Positions 54,293 to 62,534 of a stretch of 64,000 nucleotides of DNA are shown piece after piece; within the stretch, counting starts at the first letter, position 1; each line of letters opens with the position of its first letter. The stretch is taken from assembly GCA_018001015.1 (NCBI GenBank), contig JAGNIV010000003.1, positions 183,272 through 247,271 of the forward strand, given 5' to 3'. Both the position numbers and the translations under genes were made by a program. The stretch comes from Phenylobacterium sp. (GTDB lineage: Bacteria > Pseudomonadota > Alphaproteobacteria > Caulobacterales > Caulobacteraceae). Below the pieces are notes generated by a model. The model did not search any database. It was not told where the DNA came from and saw only the letters and a program-made list of their open reading frames with translations.

Positions 54293-56167
54293 TTACAGTT
54301 CGGGCTTGGCCGAGGCTTCCGTCTCGTGCGCCCAGCTGCGGACCAGGAAGCTGATCAGCACGAAGAACACCCCGCAGCCGACGCCGGCCCAGCCCAGCTT
54401 GGTAAAGCCGTCCAGGGAGGCCACGAAGGCCGCCTGGGGATCGAGCACCTGACCGCCGATGCTCTCGGTGCCCATCAGGCCGGCGATCTTGCCGCCGACG
54501 AACTGGGCGATCGAGGAGGACAGGAACCACACCGCCATCATGAAGCTGACCACCGAGGGCAGCGACAGCTTGGTGATCTCCGACAGGCCCACGGGCGACA
54601 GGAACAGCTCGCCGGTGGTGTGCAGCAGGTAGAGGAAGCCCAGCAGCATCAGCGGCACCCGGAAGCTGGAGTCCGCCAGCCCCGCGCCCCAGACCACCAC
54701 CAGGAAGCCGAGGCCGACCTGCAGCAGGCCCAGGCCAAACTTCATGGTCGGGTTCAGGTCGAGGTTGCGGCGGGCCAGATAGGCCCACAGCGCCGCGAAG
54801 ATCGGGGCGAAGATCAGGATGAAGCCCGCGTTGAACGATTGGGTCTGGGCCGCCCCGATGGTGGAGTCGATGAAGAAGTCGCTGGCCGGGTTCATGCCGA
54901 TGGCCGCGATCTGCTCGGGCGTCCCGATGGGAATGCCCAGGAAGGTCACCGCCTGGCGGGTGATGGTCATGTCGACATTGGTGGAGGCGAACAGGTTCAG
55001 CGAGGTGCCGGCCTGTTCGAACAGGGTGAAGAACACCACCGCCCCGAAGATCAGGATCACCGCCAGCATCATCCGCTGGCGCTCCACCCAGGTCTTGCAG
55101 GCGAAGACCATGATCCAGCCGATGGCCGCCAGGGAGGCGACGATGGAGACCGAGAGCGCCAGGCCCACCACGTCGTTGTGCGGCACCAGCAGCCAGACCA
55201 GGCCCACGCCGAGGATGGACAAGCCGTAGATCAGCCATTCGCGGTTGATCGGCCCCACCACCGGACGCGCCAGCAGCTCGGGGTTCGGCGGCTCACCCTT
55301 GCCCTCCAGGTGCTTCTTGCCGAGCACGAAGACGATGAAGCCGAGCGCCATGCCGACCCCGGCCAGGCCGAAGCCCGCCCACCAGCCCACCGTCTGGCCC
55401 AGCAGGCCGCAGAGGATCGAGGCCCAGAAGGCGCCCAGATTGATGCCGTAATAGTAGAGGGTGAAGCCGGAATCCCGCCGCGGATCACCCTGCGGATAGA
55501 GCTGCCCGACGATGGTGGAGATGTTCGGCTTCAGGAAGCCCACCCCCATGATGATCAGCGAGACCGCCAGGTAGAAGGCGTTCACGCCGCTCTGGTCCTG
55601 GGTGGTCTCCATCTTGAAGCTGTCCTTGGGCAGGACCTGGGGCAGCGGACCGCCGTCGCCCAGACCCTTGATCTCCAGGCCGCCACCTTCGGCGGGACCG
55701 AACTCATAGGGCTTGCCGGCGACCATCAGGTGCGCCTGGCGGGTGTCGACGCGGCCGGTGGCGGCCACCTCATAGCTCTGGCCCGCATAGACCAGGTTCT
55801 GGGTGGCGGGCTTGCCCTCATAGGCCATCATCCCGTGACCGGCCACCAGCAGCAGCGCGCCGAAGGCCACGGCCTTGCGGGTGCCCAGATAGCGGTCGGC
55901 CAGCAGGCCGCCCAGCAGGGGCAGCAGATAGACCAGCGCGGTATAGGACCCGTACTGCGCCGAGGCCGTGGCCTGGTCGAACAGCAGGTGCTGGGTCAGG
56001 TAGAAGATCAGGATGCCGCGCATCCCGTAGTAGGAGAAGCGCTCCCACATCTCGGCGAAGAACAGGATGATCAGCCCGCGCGGGTGATTCCTGAGCAGCT
56101 GGAGCAGCACGGGCAGGCCGGTCACCAGGGTGACGACGATCCCGAGCATGACAACGAGGTTCAACAT
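54293..56167 (-). CDS. POT family proton-coupled peptide transporter
   Basis: Protein of 624 residues, 12+ helices. The proton-coupling motif ExxER is seen in EMWERFSYYG near residue 42, and the POT signature in LLGGLLADRYLGTRKAV. Compared with typical ~500-residue bacterial POT members it has a long hydrophilic insertion (~125-205) between early helices. Imports di- and tripeptides with protons in the inner membrane. The insertion is shared by some Caulobacter relatives as I recall. Confidence 0.93.
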   Translation of the reverse strand: MLNLVVMLGIVVTLVTGLPVLLQLLRNHPRGLIILFFAEMWERFSYYGMRGILIFYLTQHLLFDQATASAQYGSYTALVYLLPLLGGLLADRYLGTRKAVAFGALLLVAGHGMMAYEGKPATQNLVYAGQSYEVAATGRVDTRQAHLMVAGKPYEFGPAEGGGLEIKGLGDGGPLPQVLPKDSFKMETTQDQSGVNAFYLAVSLIIMGVGFLKPNISTIVGQLYPQGDPRRDSGFTLYYYGINLGAFWASILCGLLGQTVGWWAGFGLAGVGMALGFIVFVLGKKHLEGKGEPPNPELLARPVVGPINREWLIYGLSILGVGLVWLLVPHNDVVGLALSVSIVASLAAIGWIMVFACKTWVERQRMMLAVILIFGAVVFFTLFEQAGTSLNLFASTNVDMTITRQAVTFLGIPIGTPEQIAAIGMNPASDFFIDSTIGAAQTQSFNAGFILIFAPIFAALWAYLARRNLDLNPTMKFGLGLLQVGLGFLVVVWGAGLADSSFRVPLMLLGFLYLLHTTGELFLSPVGLSEITKLSLPSVVSFMMAVWFLSSSIAQFVGGKIAGLMGTESIGGQVLDPQAAFVASLDGFTKLGWAGVGCGVFFVLISFLVRSWAHETEASAKPEL

Positions 56168-56352
56168 GAAGTCGGTCTTCCGATCCTTGGGAGGCCGGCA
56201 GCTATTGGGGTCGTTTCACCCCCGCCGGGCTAATTTGGCGCGAGAAGATCACGGCGAACACGCGAGCACAAGCAAGCGGCCACCCCTGCCATGGCGGCGG
56301 TGGAGCCGGTTCCCCATCTCAGGCGTTCCACAGGCCTAAGGAGGCGCGTCCC

Positions 56353-56856
56353 ATGAAAATCCCTGGTCCCGACCACCCCATCACCATCAGCCCCGGCGAA
56401 GGCCGCTGGCGGGTGAAATTCGCCGGCCACGTCATCGCCGATTCGAACGACGCGGTCGTGCTGAAGGAGGCCGCCTACAAGCCGGCCGTCTACTTCCCGC
56501 GCGAGGATGTCTCGATGGAGTTTTTCTCCCGCACCGACCGCTCGACCCACTGCCCCTACAAGGGCGACGCGGCCTACTACACGGTGCTGATGGACGGCGA
56601 CTTGGCCGAGAACGGCGTCTGGACCTATGAGGAGCCCTTCCCCGCCATGGAGCAGATTCGCGGGCGGCTGGCCTTCTATCCCGACAGGTTCGAGATCTAC
56701 GCGGTGGATGACGACACCGTCGATCCCACCCACGTCCACACCGAACGCCACGCCATCGACGAGGCGGTGCAGCACACCGACTCCGGCTCCGGCGCCAGCC
56801 AGAAGCAACACTGGCCGGCCAACACCAATGAGCCGCCGAGACCCGAGGGGGTTTAG
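56353..56856 (+). CDS. DUF427 domain protein
   Basis: Protein of 167 residues. The DUF427 core is seen in VKFAGHVIADSNDAVVLKEA, YFPREDVSMEFF and THCPYKGDAAYYTV, then AFYPDRFEIYAV. A cupin-like small barrel of unknown role, common in actinobacteria and proteobacteria. Good AAGGAGGCG ribosome site. Monocistronic. Confidence 0.9.
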   Translation: MKIPGPDHPITISPGEGRWRVKFAGHVIADSNDAVVLKEAAYKPAVYFPREDVSMEFFSRTDRSTHCPYKGDAAYYTVLMDGDLAENGVWTYEEPFPAMEQIRGRLAFYPDRFEIYAVDDDTVDPTHVHTERHAIDEAVQHTDSGSGASQKQHWPANTNEPPRPEGV

Positions 56857-56901
56857 GTCCTCACTCGTCGAGACCCAGTCTCGATTGAAACCGAGCGCTC
56901 A

Positions 56902-57681
56902 CTAAGTTTTGGCGGGCGGCGCAGTAATTCTTTGATTTGCCACTGAAGCAGTAGGTCGCCAAAGTCTGCTGTGGGTCGATGCTGCCTCGATGCGCGCGCC
57001 GTACAGGCGCTCGGCCCACTCCCAGTCCGCATATTCCGCTGGGGAAACCCGATAGGCCAGTACGCGTCCGACCAATGCAGCAATCCAATCCGCAGCTTGG
57101 ACTGTTTGGTACAGATGGGACTCCACTTGAAATGGTGGCTCGACAAGTTTGCGCGCCGGATCCGCTCCAAACATTGTTTTTGCAGCGGTCTCTAACAACT
57201 TTAGGCGATCACTGTGTTGATCCAGGATCATCATAAAGGACTTATGCTTGTATTCGGCATATCGATCTAGCTGTCTGACCGTATGCCCCATGCATGTTGT
57301 GTATAATCCGCTTGGTTTACTATCTTCCGGATTCTGGTATTTTTCTCGGCCGTAGTAAAATATTCTTCCGTCAGATTTATATATTCGATTAATTAGCCGA
57401 TCAACGCCCTCTCTAACTGCCGGATATTTTCTAATATTTCGGGAATTGATCAGCTCCGACCCCTTTTTTTCCCAAGTCGCAGGGTGTTTTCCAGAGACCT
57501 TGAGATCACCCGAGAGCATGCCATTTTTGAATTGGAAGAACCAAGTTGAGAAAGACCGCACCTCCTCGTGCGGCAACACAAAGCCGGCCAAGCCGAATAC
57601 GGGGCTGTGATTGAATTGTTTGTCGGAGCGGGCGACGAAGGGGCCGATATGCCCGAACTCGTCTAGGAAGGCGATATGCAT
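56902..57681 (-). CDS. DUF3800 domain protein
   Basis: Protein of 259 residues from the ATG at 57681 (MHIAFLDEFGHIG). DUF3800 has a predicted RNase H-like fold with conserved acidic residues: DE in FLDEFGHIG (residues ~7-8, normally DESG), an aspartate in MMILDQHSDR near 173, and QAADWIAAL near 217. It is more AT-rich than its neighbours, pointing to recent transfer. Such genes are often in variable or defence-linked regions; function unproven. A long leader with operator-like and hairpin elements precedes it. Confidence 0.85.
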   Translation of the reverse strand: MHIAFLDEFGHIGPFVARSDKQFNHSPVFGLAGFVLPHEEVRSFSTWFFQFKNGMLSGDLKVSGKHPATWEKKGSELINSRNIRKYPAVREGVDRLINRIYKSDGRIFYYGREKYQNPEDSKPSGLYTTCMGHTVRQLDRYAEYKHKSFMMILDQHSDRLKLLETAAKTMFGADPARKLVEPPFQVESHLYQTVQAADWIAALVGRVLAYRVSPAEYADWEWAERLYGARIEAASTHSRLWRPTASVANQRITAPPAKT

Positions 57682-57703
57682 ACTGGAGGTTGTAGCAAAA
57701 ACG

Positions 57704-57736
57704 CGGAAGCCCGCGCAATGAATTGCACGGGCTCCG
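57704..57736 (-). promoter_or_regulatory. Leader hairpin before the DUF3800 gene
   Basis: On the minus strand the leader folds into a long stem: outer CGG/CCG, then AGCCCG/CGGGCT, then GCAAT/ATTGC with one bulge and one mismatch. It is followed by CTTCCGCGTTTTTG, then the start region 23 bases on. This looks like an attenuator or the terminator of a short leader RNA. Confidence 0.55.
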
Positions 57737-57801
57737 GAACAGGACACGCTCTGCGAACAGCCGTGGCCTAACCAACTGGGTACACCTATCCGGCAAAACA
57801 A

Positions 57802-57816
57802 TCAACATTTTGTTGA
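57802..57816. promoter_or_regulatory. Operator-like palindrome of the DUF3800 leader
   Basis: TCAACA (57802-57807), TTT, TGTTGA (57811-57816), just downstream (minus strand) of a CTATATGATT that could be a -10 element. The distance to the start codon is about 120 bases, leaving a long untranslated leader with the hairpin at 57704. Confidence 0.45.
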
Positions 57817-57952
57817 ATCATATAGCTGGCCAAGGCGATGGCTTCGCTCCCCAAACGACAAACATTTCGGCAGGTTCCGTACCCGCATAACCTGCCAGAT
57901 TGGATAGCGACCGGCACCGTCGAGATAAGCTGCAAATCTACCCTGAGGGGCC

Positions 57953-59311
57953 TCAGTAAGCGAAGGCCTCGAACACCTTGCTGGCGTCGCCGGCCCAGGG
58001 GCCGTTGTACAGTTCCAGCAGCCGCTCGGCCGGGGTGATCCCGCTGTCCGCGATCTCTTCCAGTTCGGTGAGATAACCGGTCTCGTCGATCATGCCGCCG
58101 TTCAGGCGGTTGCGGTTCTTCAGGCCCTGACGGGCGATGGCCACCATGTCGCGGGCCACGTCCTGCACGCTGCGGCCGTTCACCTGGGCCTTCAGGCCGA
58201 TGCGGGCCACGTCGGCGCGCAGGCGCTCGTGGTCGTCCACCGACCAGTCCTTGCAGAGGTCCCAGGCCGCCGCCAGCGCCGGGGCGTCATAGAAGATCCC
58301 GGTCCACAGGGCCGGCAGGGCGCAGAGCCGACCCCAGGGCCCGGCGTCGGCGCCGCGCATCTCCAGGTACTGCTTGAGGCGCACTTCCGGGAACAGGGTG
58401 GTGGTGTGGTCGGCCCAGTCCTTCATGGTCGCACGCTGGCCCGGCATCTCGGGTAGGTCGCCGGCCATGAACTTGGCGAAGGATTTGCCGGCCAGGTCGA
58501 TGTATTTGCCGTCGCGCTTGGCGAAGTACATCGGCACGTTCACGGCGTAGCGCGCATAGGTCTCGTAGGTGAACCCGTCCTCGAACACGAAGCCCAGCAT
58601 GCCGGTGCGGTCGGGGTCGGTGTCGGTCCAGATCCGCGCGCGGCTGGACAGCCAGCCCGACGGCTTGCCCTCCACGAAGGGCGAATTGGCGAACAGGGCG
58701 GTGACGATGGGCTGCAGGGCCAAACTGGTGCGGAACTTCGCCACCATGTCGGCCTCGGAGCCGAAGTCGAGATTGGCCTGCACCGTGCAGGTGCGGAACA
58801 TCATGTCCAGGCCCAGGCCGCCGACCTTGGGCATGTAGTCCCGCATGATCTTGTAGCGACCCTTGGGCATGACCGGCACCTCGTCACGCTTCCAGATCGG
58901 CGTGTGGCCGAGTCCCAGGAACCCCAGGCCCAGCTCGTCGGCCACGACCTTGACCTCCTGCAGGTGGGTCCCGGTCTCCTCGCAGATGTCGTGCATGGTC
59001 TCCAGCGGCGCGCCGGAAAGCTCGAACTGGCCGCCGGGCTCCAGGCTCACATTGGCCTTGCCGCGTTCCAGGGCGATGACATGCCCGCCCTCCTCCACGG
59101 CCTTCCAGCCGAAGCGGGTCAGGCCGTTCAGCAGGGCCTTGATGCCGTCGGGTCCCTCATAGGGAACCGGGGCGTGGGTCCCCAGGCGGAACACGAACTT
59201 CTCGTGCTCGGCGCCAACGCGCCATTGGTCGGCGGGCTTCTCGCCCTCTTCGAACCAGTGAACCAGATCCTCGAACGTGAGGGGTCGGTCGTCGCCCAGG
59301 ACGTCGGCCAT
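57953..59311 (-). CDS. gshA: Glutamate-cysteine ligase
   Basis: Protein of 452 residues from the ATG at 59311, with GGGGAG 10 bases before it. First enzyme of glutathione synthesis. Alphaproteobacterial/plant-type GCS2 sequence: WRVGAEHEKFVFRLG, PGGQFELSGAP, FRTCTVQANLDFGSE and LFANSPFVEGKPSGWLSSRARIW. Ends ASKVFEAFAY. Confidence 0.95.
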   Translation of the reverse strand: MADVLGDDRPLTFEDLVHWFEEGEKPADQWRVGAEHEKFVFRLGTHAPVPYEGPDGIKALLNGLTRFGWKAVEEGGHVIALERGKANVSLEPGGQFELSGAPLETMHDICEETGTHLQEVKVVADELGLGFLGLGHTPIWKRDEVPVMPKGRYKIMRDYMPKVGGLGLDMMFRTCTVQANLDFGSEADMVAKFRTSLALQPIVTALFANSPFVEGKPSGWLSSRARIWTDTDPDRTGMLGFVFEDGFTYETYARYAVNVPMYFAKRDGKYIDLAGKSFAKFMAGDLPEMPGQRATMKDWADHTTTLFPEVRLKQYLEMRGADAGPWGRLCALPALWTGIFYDAPALAAAWDLCKDWSVDDHERLRADVARIGLKAQVNGRSVQDVARDMVAIARQGLKNRNRLNGGMIDETGYLTELEEIADSGITPAERLLELYNGPWAGDASKVFEAFAY

Positions 59312-59421
59312 ATGTATCTCCCCAACCCACACAAACACACCGAACGGGTGTCGATCCCGAAACGGCGGCGATCTTTACGCTGTTCACTCAGGTGGGCGCA
59401 ATTCTCGAAAGCTCAAGAGCC

Positions 59422-60135
59422 TCACCAGTCGCCCAGGGTCGCTTGCCACAGGGTCATGGCGCTGATGGCCGCGGTGTCGGCCCTCAGGATGCGGGGCCCC
59501 AGGGTCGCGGGAACCGTGAAATCGAGGCTGCGCAAGCGTTCGCGCTCGGCGGGAGAGAACCCGCCCTCCGGCCCGATCAGAATGCCCCAGGGTTGCGAAT
59601 CCGCCCCGGAAAGCGCCTCGATCACCGGTTTGGCGTCGCCGGCTTCGTCGCAGAACAGCAGGCGACGGCCGCTCCAGTCCTTCAGCAGCCTGTCCAGCTT
59701 CACCGGTTCGAGGATTTCCGGCACGTCCAGGCGGCCGGTCTGTTCGGCGGCCTCGACGGCGATGGCCTGCAAGCGGTCCACCCGCACCCGGTCGGCATTG
59801 GTGCGCTCGGTCAGGATCGGCCGCACGCGGCGCGCGCCCAGCTCAGCCGCCTTCTCGACGATGGTCTCCAGCCGCCCGCGCTTGACCACCGCGATCACCA
59901 GATCCAGGTCCGGCCCCACCGCCTGGGCCCGCTCCAGCCGGTCGGCCCGCAGGATCACCCGGCGCTTGCCGGTCTCGATGATCGTGGCCCGCCACTCCCC
60001 GTCCCGGCCGTTGAACACCAGCAGCTCGTCGCCGACCCCCTGGCGCATCACCGCGGCCAGATAGCGGCTCTGCCCGTCGTCCAGCGGCAGGGCGAGGGTG
60101 GCGGCGAGATCGTTGGGGACGAAGAGGCGGATCAT
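59422..60135 (-). CDS. rsmE: 16S rRNA (uracil1498-N3)-methyltransferase
   Basis: Protein of 237 residues. N-terminal PUA-like part (~1-75) and SPOUT methyltransferase domain: LDLVIAVVKRGRLETIVEKAAELG, RLKLDR-like, and the knot loop GILIGPEGGFSPAERERLRS. It methylates U1498 of 16S rRNA in the small subunit. A 110-base gap separates it from gshA on the same strand. Confidence 0.94.
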   Translation of the reverse strand: MIRLFVPNDLAATLALPLDDGQSRYLAAVMRQGVGDELLVFNGRDGEWRATIIETGKRRVILRADRLERAQAVGPDLDLVIAVVKRGRLETIVEKAAELGARRVRPILTERTNADRVRVDRLQAIAVEAAEQTGRLDVPEILEPVKLDRLLKDWSGRRLLFCDEAGDAKPVIEALSGADSQPWGILIGPEGGFSPAERERLRSLDFTVPATLGPRILRADTAAISAMTLWQATLGDW

Positions 60136-60221
60136 GGGAGGGTTCTAAGCTTCCCAGGGTCGCTTTGAAAACGACGAGTCCTCGCGGGGCCGGCCCACCA
60201 AGTCGCCTGGCGCCCCCATCA

Positions 60222-60318
60222 CGTCATCCCGGCCGCAGCGAAGCGGAGAGCCGGGACCCAAGGGCGGCGGGCAGGGCCCCTGGGTCCCGGATCGGCCTGA
60301 CGGCCGTCCGGGATGACG
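60222..60318. repeat. CGTCATCCCGG-type inverted repeat
   Basis: CGTCATCCCGG at 60222-60232 and CCGGGATGACG at 60308-60318 form perfect 11-bp ends; inside, GCCGGGACCCA mirrors TGGGTCCCGG around a GC-rich loop. Same general family as the unit at 38506. It separates rsmE from the GNAT gene. Confidence 0.75.
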
Positions 60319-60351
60319 GAGTGTGTTTGCCTGGCAAGCAGCGTCTAGCCC

Positions 60352-60849
60352 CTAGACCCGGAAGCGCAGCACCGGGCCGTTCCAGTCCTCGCTGACCACG
60401 TCGATCTCCTCGACCTCCGCATAGGCCGCCGCGACCTTGCGCCAGAACGGCAGGGCCCCGGTGTTGCGCCGCGCCACGGCCGCCTCCCAGACCCCCGGAT
60501 AGCGGGCGAGGATCGCCTGGGCCGCGGCCAGGCCGATCCCACCCCGGCGGTGCTTCCGCAGGATGAAGAACTCCGCGACGCCGCGGTCGATCGCCCGGCC
60601 CGAATGGCTGTGGGTGTTCAGCAAGGCGAAGCCGGCCAGGTGGCCGCCGCGCCGGATCAGCAGCGGGACGCGCTCCGGCTCGGCCCAATAGGCGTCCAGC
60701 GGATAGGGCTCGAATCGACCATCCGCCCCCACCTCCCCGCGCGCCTGGTCCGACCACTGCTCCGAGAAGTCGTGGACGTAGAGCTGCATCAGGTTCTCGA
60801 GCGCCGCCCGCTCGTGCGGCTGGGCCAGGGTGATTTCAAGGTCGGACAT
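60352..60849 (-). CDS. GNAT family N-acetyltransferase
   Basis: Protein of 165 residues from the ATG at 60849 (MSDLEITLAQPHER). The acetyl-CoA loop is seen in FILRKHRRGGIGLAAAQAIL near residue 98 (QxxGxG/A variant), and the C-terminal strand WNGPVLRFRV. Substrate unknown. It follows the GFA-like gene by 12 bases and likely shares its transcript. Confidence 0.88.
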   Translation of the reverse strand: MSDLEITLAQPHERAALENLMQLYVHDFSEQWSDQARGEVGADGRFEPYPLDAYWAEPERVPLLIRRGGHLAGFALLNTHSHSGRAIDRGVAEFFILRKHRRGGIGLAAAQAILARYPGVWEAAVARRNTGALPFWRKVAAAYAEVEEIDVVSEDWNGPVLRFRV

Positions 60850-60861
60850 CTGCGGCAAGGC

Positions 60862-61362
60862 TCAGCGGCCGACCATCATCGCCAGACGGGCGGCCATCAG
60901 CTTGAACATGAACCTTGGCGGATAGCCGGCGAAGCTGGGCAGCGGACCCGCGGGCCGCGTCGCCCCGGTCTTGATCCGCATCTGCAGCGGCGGCGCCTCC
61001 GGCCCCAGCCGGGCGCGGTAGACCGAGAACCAGTGTCCCTTCTCGTAGTCCAGGAACATCGGGGTGTCGCAGCATGACGCGATCACCCGGCGGGTCGGCG
61101 CCTCGGGAGAGAGCCGGTGGTCGCGGAGTTGGTCTTGCCCCTTCACACACACGACCTGGTCCTTGCGGAACAGAATACAGGGCGTTCCACCCTCGGCGTC
61201 GCGCAGGTCGCCGGCTCCGCTGAGAGCTTCAAGTTGAGCCGCCGCCTCACGGCAGTCGGCGCAATGGCAGGCGGCGCCGAGAATCGGGGGCCCCGAGACA
61301 AGGTATTCCACGCCGCCGCATCGGCACCGGAGACGGGTTTCCTGGGTCGGCTTGGGAGCCAT
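60862..61362 (-). CDS. GFA/DUF6151-like zinc protein
   Basis: Protein of 166 residues from the ATG at 61362 (MAPKPTQETRLRCRCGG). Zinc-binding cysteines are in RCRCGGVEY, ACHCADC and later SCCDTPM, the layout of the glutathione-dependent formaldehyde-activating (GFA/CENP-V) fold. Substrate unknown; a basic C-terminus (RFMFKLMAARLAMM) may sit near a membrane. An inverted repeat lies 23 bases upstream. Confidence 0.82.
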   Translation of the reverse strand: MAPKPTQETRLRCRCGGVEYLVSGPPILGAACHCADCREAAAQLEALSGAGDLRDAEGGTPCILFRKDQVVCVKGQDQLRDHRLSPEAPTRRVIASCCDTPMFLDYEKGHWFSVYRARLGPEAPPLQMRIKTGATRPAGPLPSFAGYPPRFMFKLMAARLAMMVGR

Positions 61363-61754
61363 TCGCGTCTTCCGTGTTCTTGAAACAATGAAGCTTGCAG
61401 TCATTGTCGTGGCGGGCCGGTCGGGTCCAGAACATTCCCACGCGCCTCATCGGCCTCGGTTGAGGCGGAATGCCGTACTGGGGCCCGGGTGCGGGAGTTA
61501 CGGTGCCACTGTATGAAATAGGCCACCCTCATCGGCGCCCGCCGTCTCCTCAAGCTTGGGGCCTCGCTTGGCGGGCTGCGGGCGGTCTCGCGCTCCAGGC
61601 CCTTGATCCAGTCTGCCGCGCCCACCGGCCGCCGGGTGGAAAGTAGGGCCACGCACGACTGAACGGGTCGAAGCGGACGCCCCGGATAAATTGCGCGTGC
61701 TCCCACTTTCGACCCCCCTGGCGCGAGCCCCGCCACACGGACTAGGTTCACCCC
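61363..61754. other. Non-coding gap between the GFA gene and ppk2
   Basis: A 392-base divergent gap. ACAATGA (61385-61391) and TCATTGT (61401-61407) form a 7-bp inverted repeat around nine bases, 23 bases before the GFA gene start, a possible operator. A 62-codon minus-strand frame at 61550-61738 has no good ribosome site and is not called. The rest shows no clear motif. Confidence 0.45.
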
Positions 61755-62525
61755 ATGTCCAAATCCGATAAGTCCGACAACGGCCTCAACGACCTCGAAC
61801 AGGCGCAGCTTGCCCTGGTGCGCAGCCAACAGCGGGCGATGGAGAGCGGCGCCAAGGTGCTGATCATCTTCGAGGGCCGCGACGCGGCGGGCAAGGATGG
61901 CACGATCCAGCGGGTCATCGAGCATCTGTCGGTCCGCGCCACCCGGGTCATCGCCCTGCCCAAGCCCTCCGACCGCGAGCGCAGCCAGTGGTACTTCCAG
62001 CGCTATGTCGGCCACCTGCCGGCCGCCGGCGAGATCGTGATCTTCAACCGCTCCTGGTACAATCGCGGCGGCGTCGAACCGGTGATGGGCTTCTGCACGC
62101 CCGAGGAACATGAAGCCTTCCTGCGCGACGTCTCCACCTTCGAGACCATGCTGGTGGAAAGCGGCCTCACCGTCGTGAAGCTCTGGCTGGATGTCTCCAA
62201 GAAGGAGCAGGCCAAGCGCCTGGAAGAACGCCGCACCGATCCCCTCAAGGTGCTGAAATCCAGCCCCCTCGACGAGGCGGCGCAATCGAAGTGGGACGAC
62301 TACACCAAGGCCCGCGACGAGATGCTCAAACGCACCCACGCCCCGCGCACCCCCTGGGTCTGCGTCCGCAACGACGACAAGACCGAGGGCCGGCTGAACG
62401 TCCTGCGCTACCTGGTCAACGCCATGGCGCCCAAGGACATCGCCAAGAAGATCAAGGACCCGGACCCGAAGATCATCTTCCCCTTCGAGATCGAGGCCCT
62501 CACGGACGGTCGCCTGGAGCGCTGA
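61755..62525 (+). CDS. ppk2: Polyphosphate kinase 2
   Basis: Protein of 256 residues, class I PPK2. Walker A in IFEGRDAAGKDGTIQ near residue 43 and Walker B in EIVIFNRSWYNRGGVEPVMG near 98; the lid module with RRTDPLKVLKSSPLDEAA is characteristic. It uses polyphosphate to make GTP/ATP from GDP/ADP or the reverse. Nine bases before the YcaQ-like gene. Confidence 0.94.
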   Translation: MSKSDKSDNGLNDLEQAQLALVRSQQRAMESGAKVLIIFEGRDAAGKDGTIQRVIEHLSVRATRVIALPKPSDRERSQWYFQRYVGHLPAAGEIVIFNRSWYNRGGVEPVMGFCTPEEHEAFLRDVSTFETMLVESGLTVVKLWLDVSKKEQAKRLEERRTDPLKVLKSSPLDEAAQSKWDDYTKARDEMLKRTHAPRTPWVCVRNDDKTEGRLNVLRYLVNAMAPKDIAKKIKDPDPKIIFPFEIEALTDGRLER

Positions 62526-62534
62526 CCCGCCCGC

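Noticed and set aside
57725-57795. tRNA-like stretch on the minus strand (AGTTGGTTAG resembling a D-arm, CCGGA/TCCGG as acceptor-like ends)
   Set aside because: No T-arm consensus (GTTCGAnTC), no matching anticodon stem and loop, and no CCA-proximal acceptor pairing of seven bases. At most a decayed remnant.
61550-61738. 62-codon minus-strand frame in the GFA-ppk2 gap
   Set aside because: No ribosome site or recognisable domain; GC-rich open frames of this size are common here.
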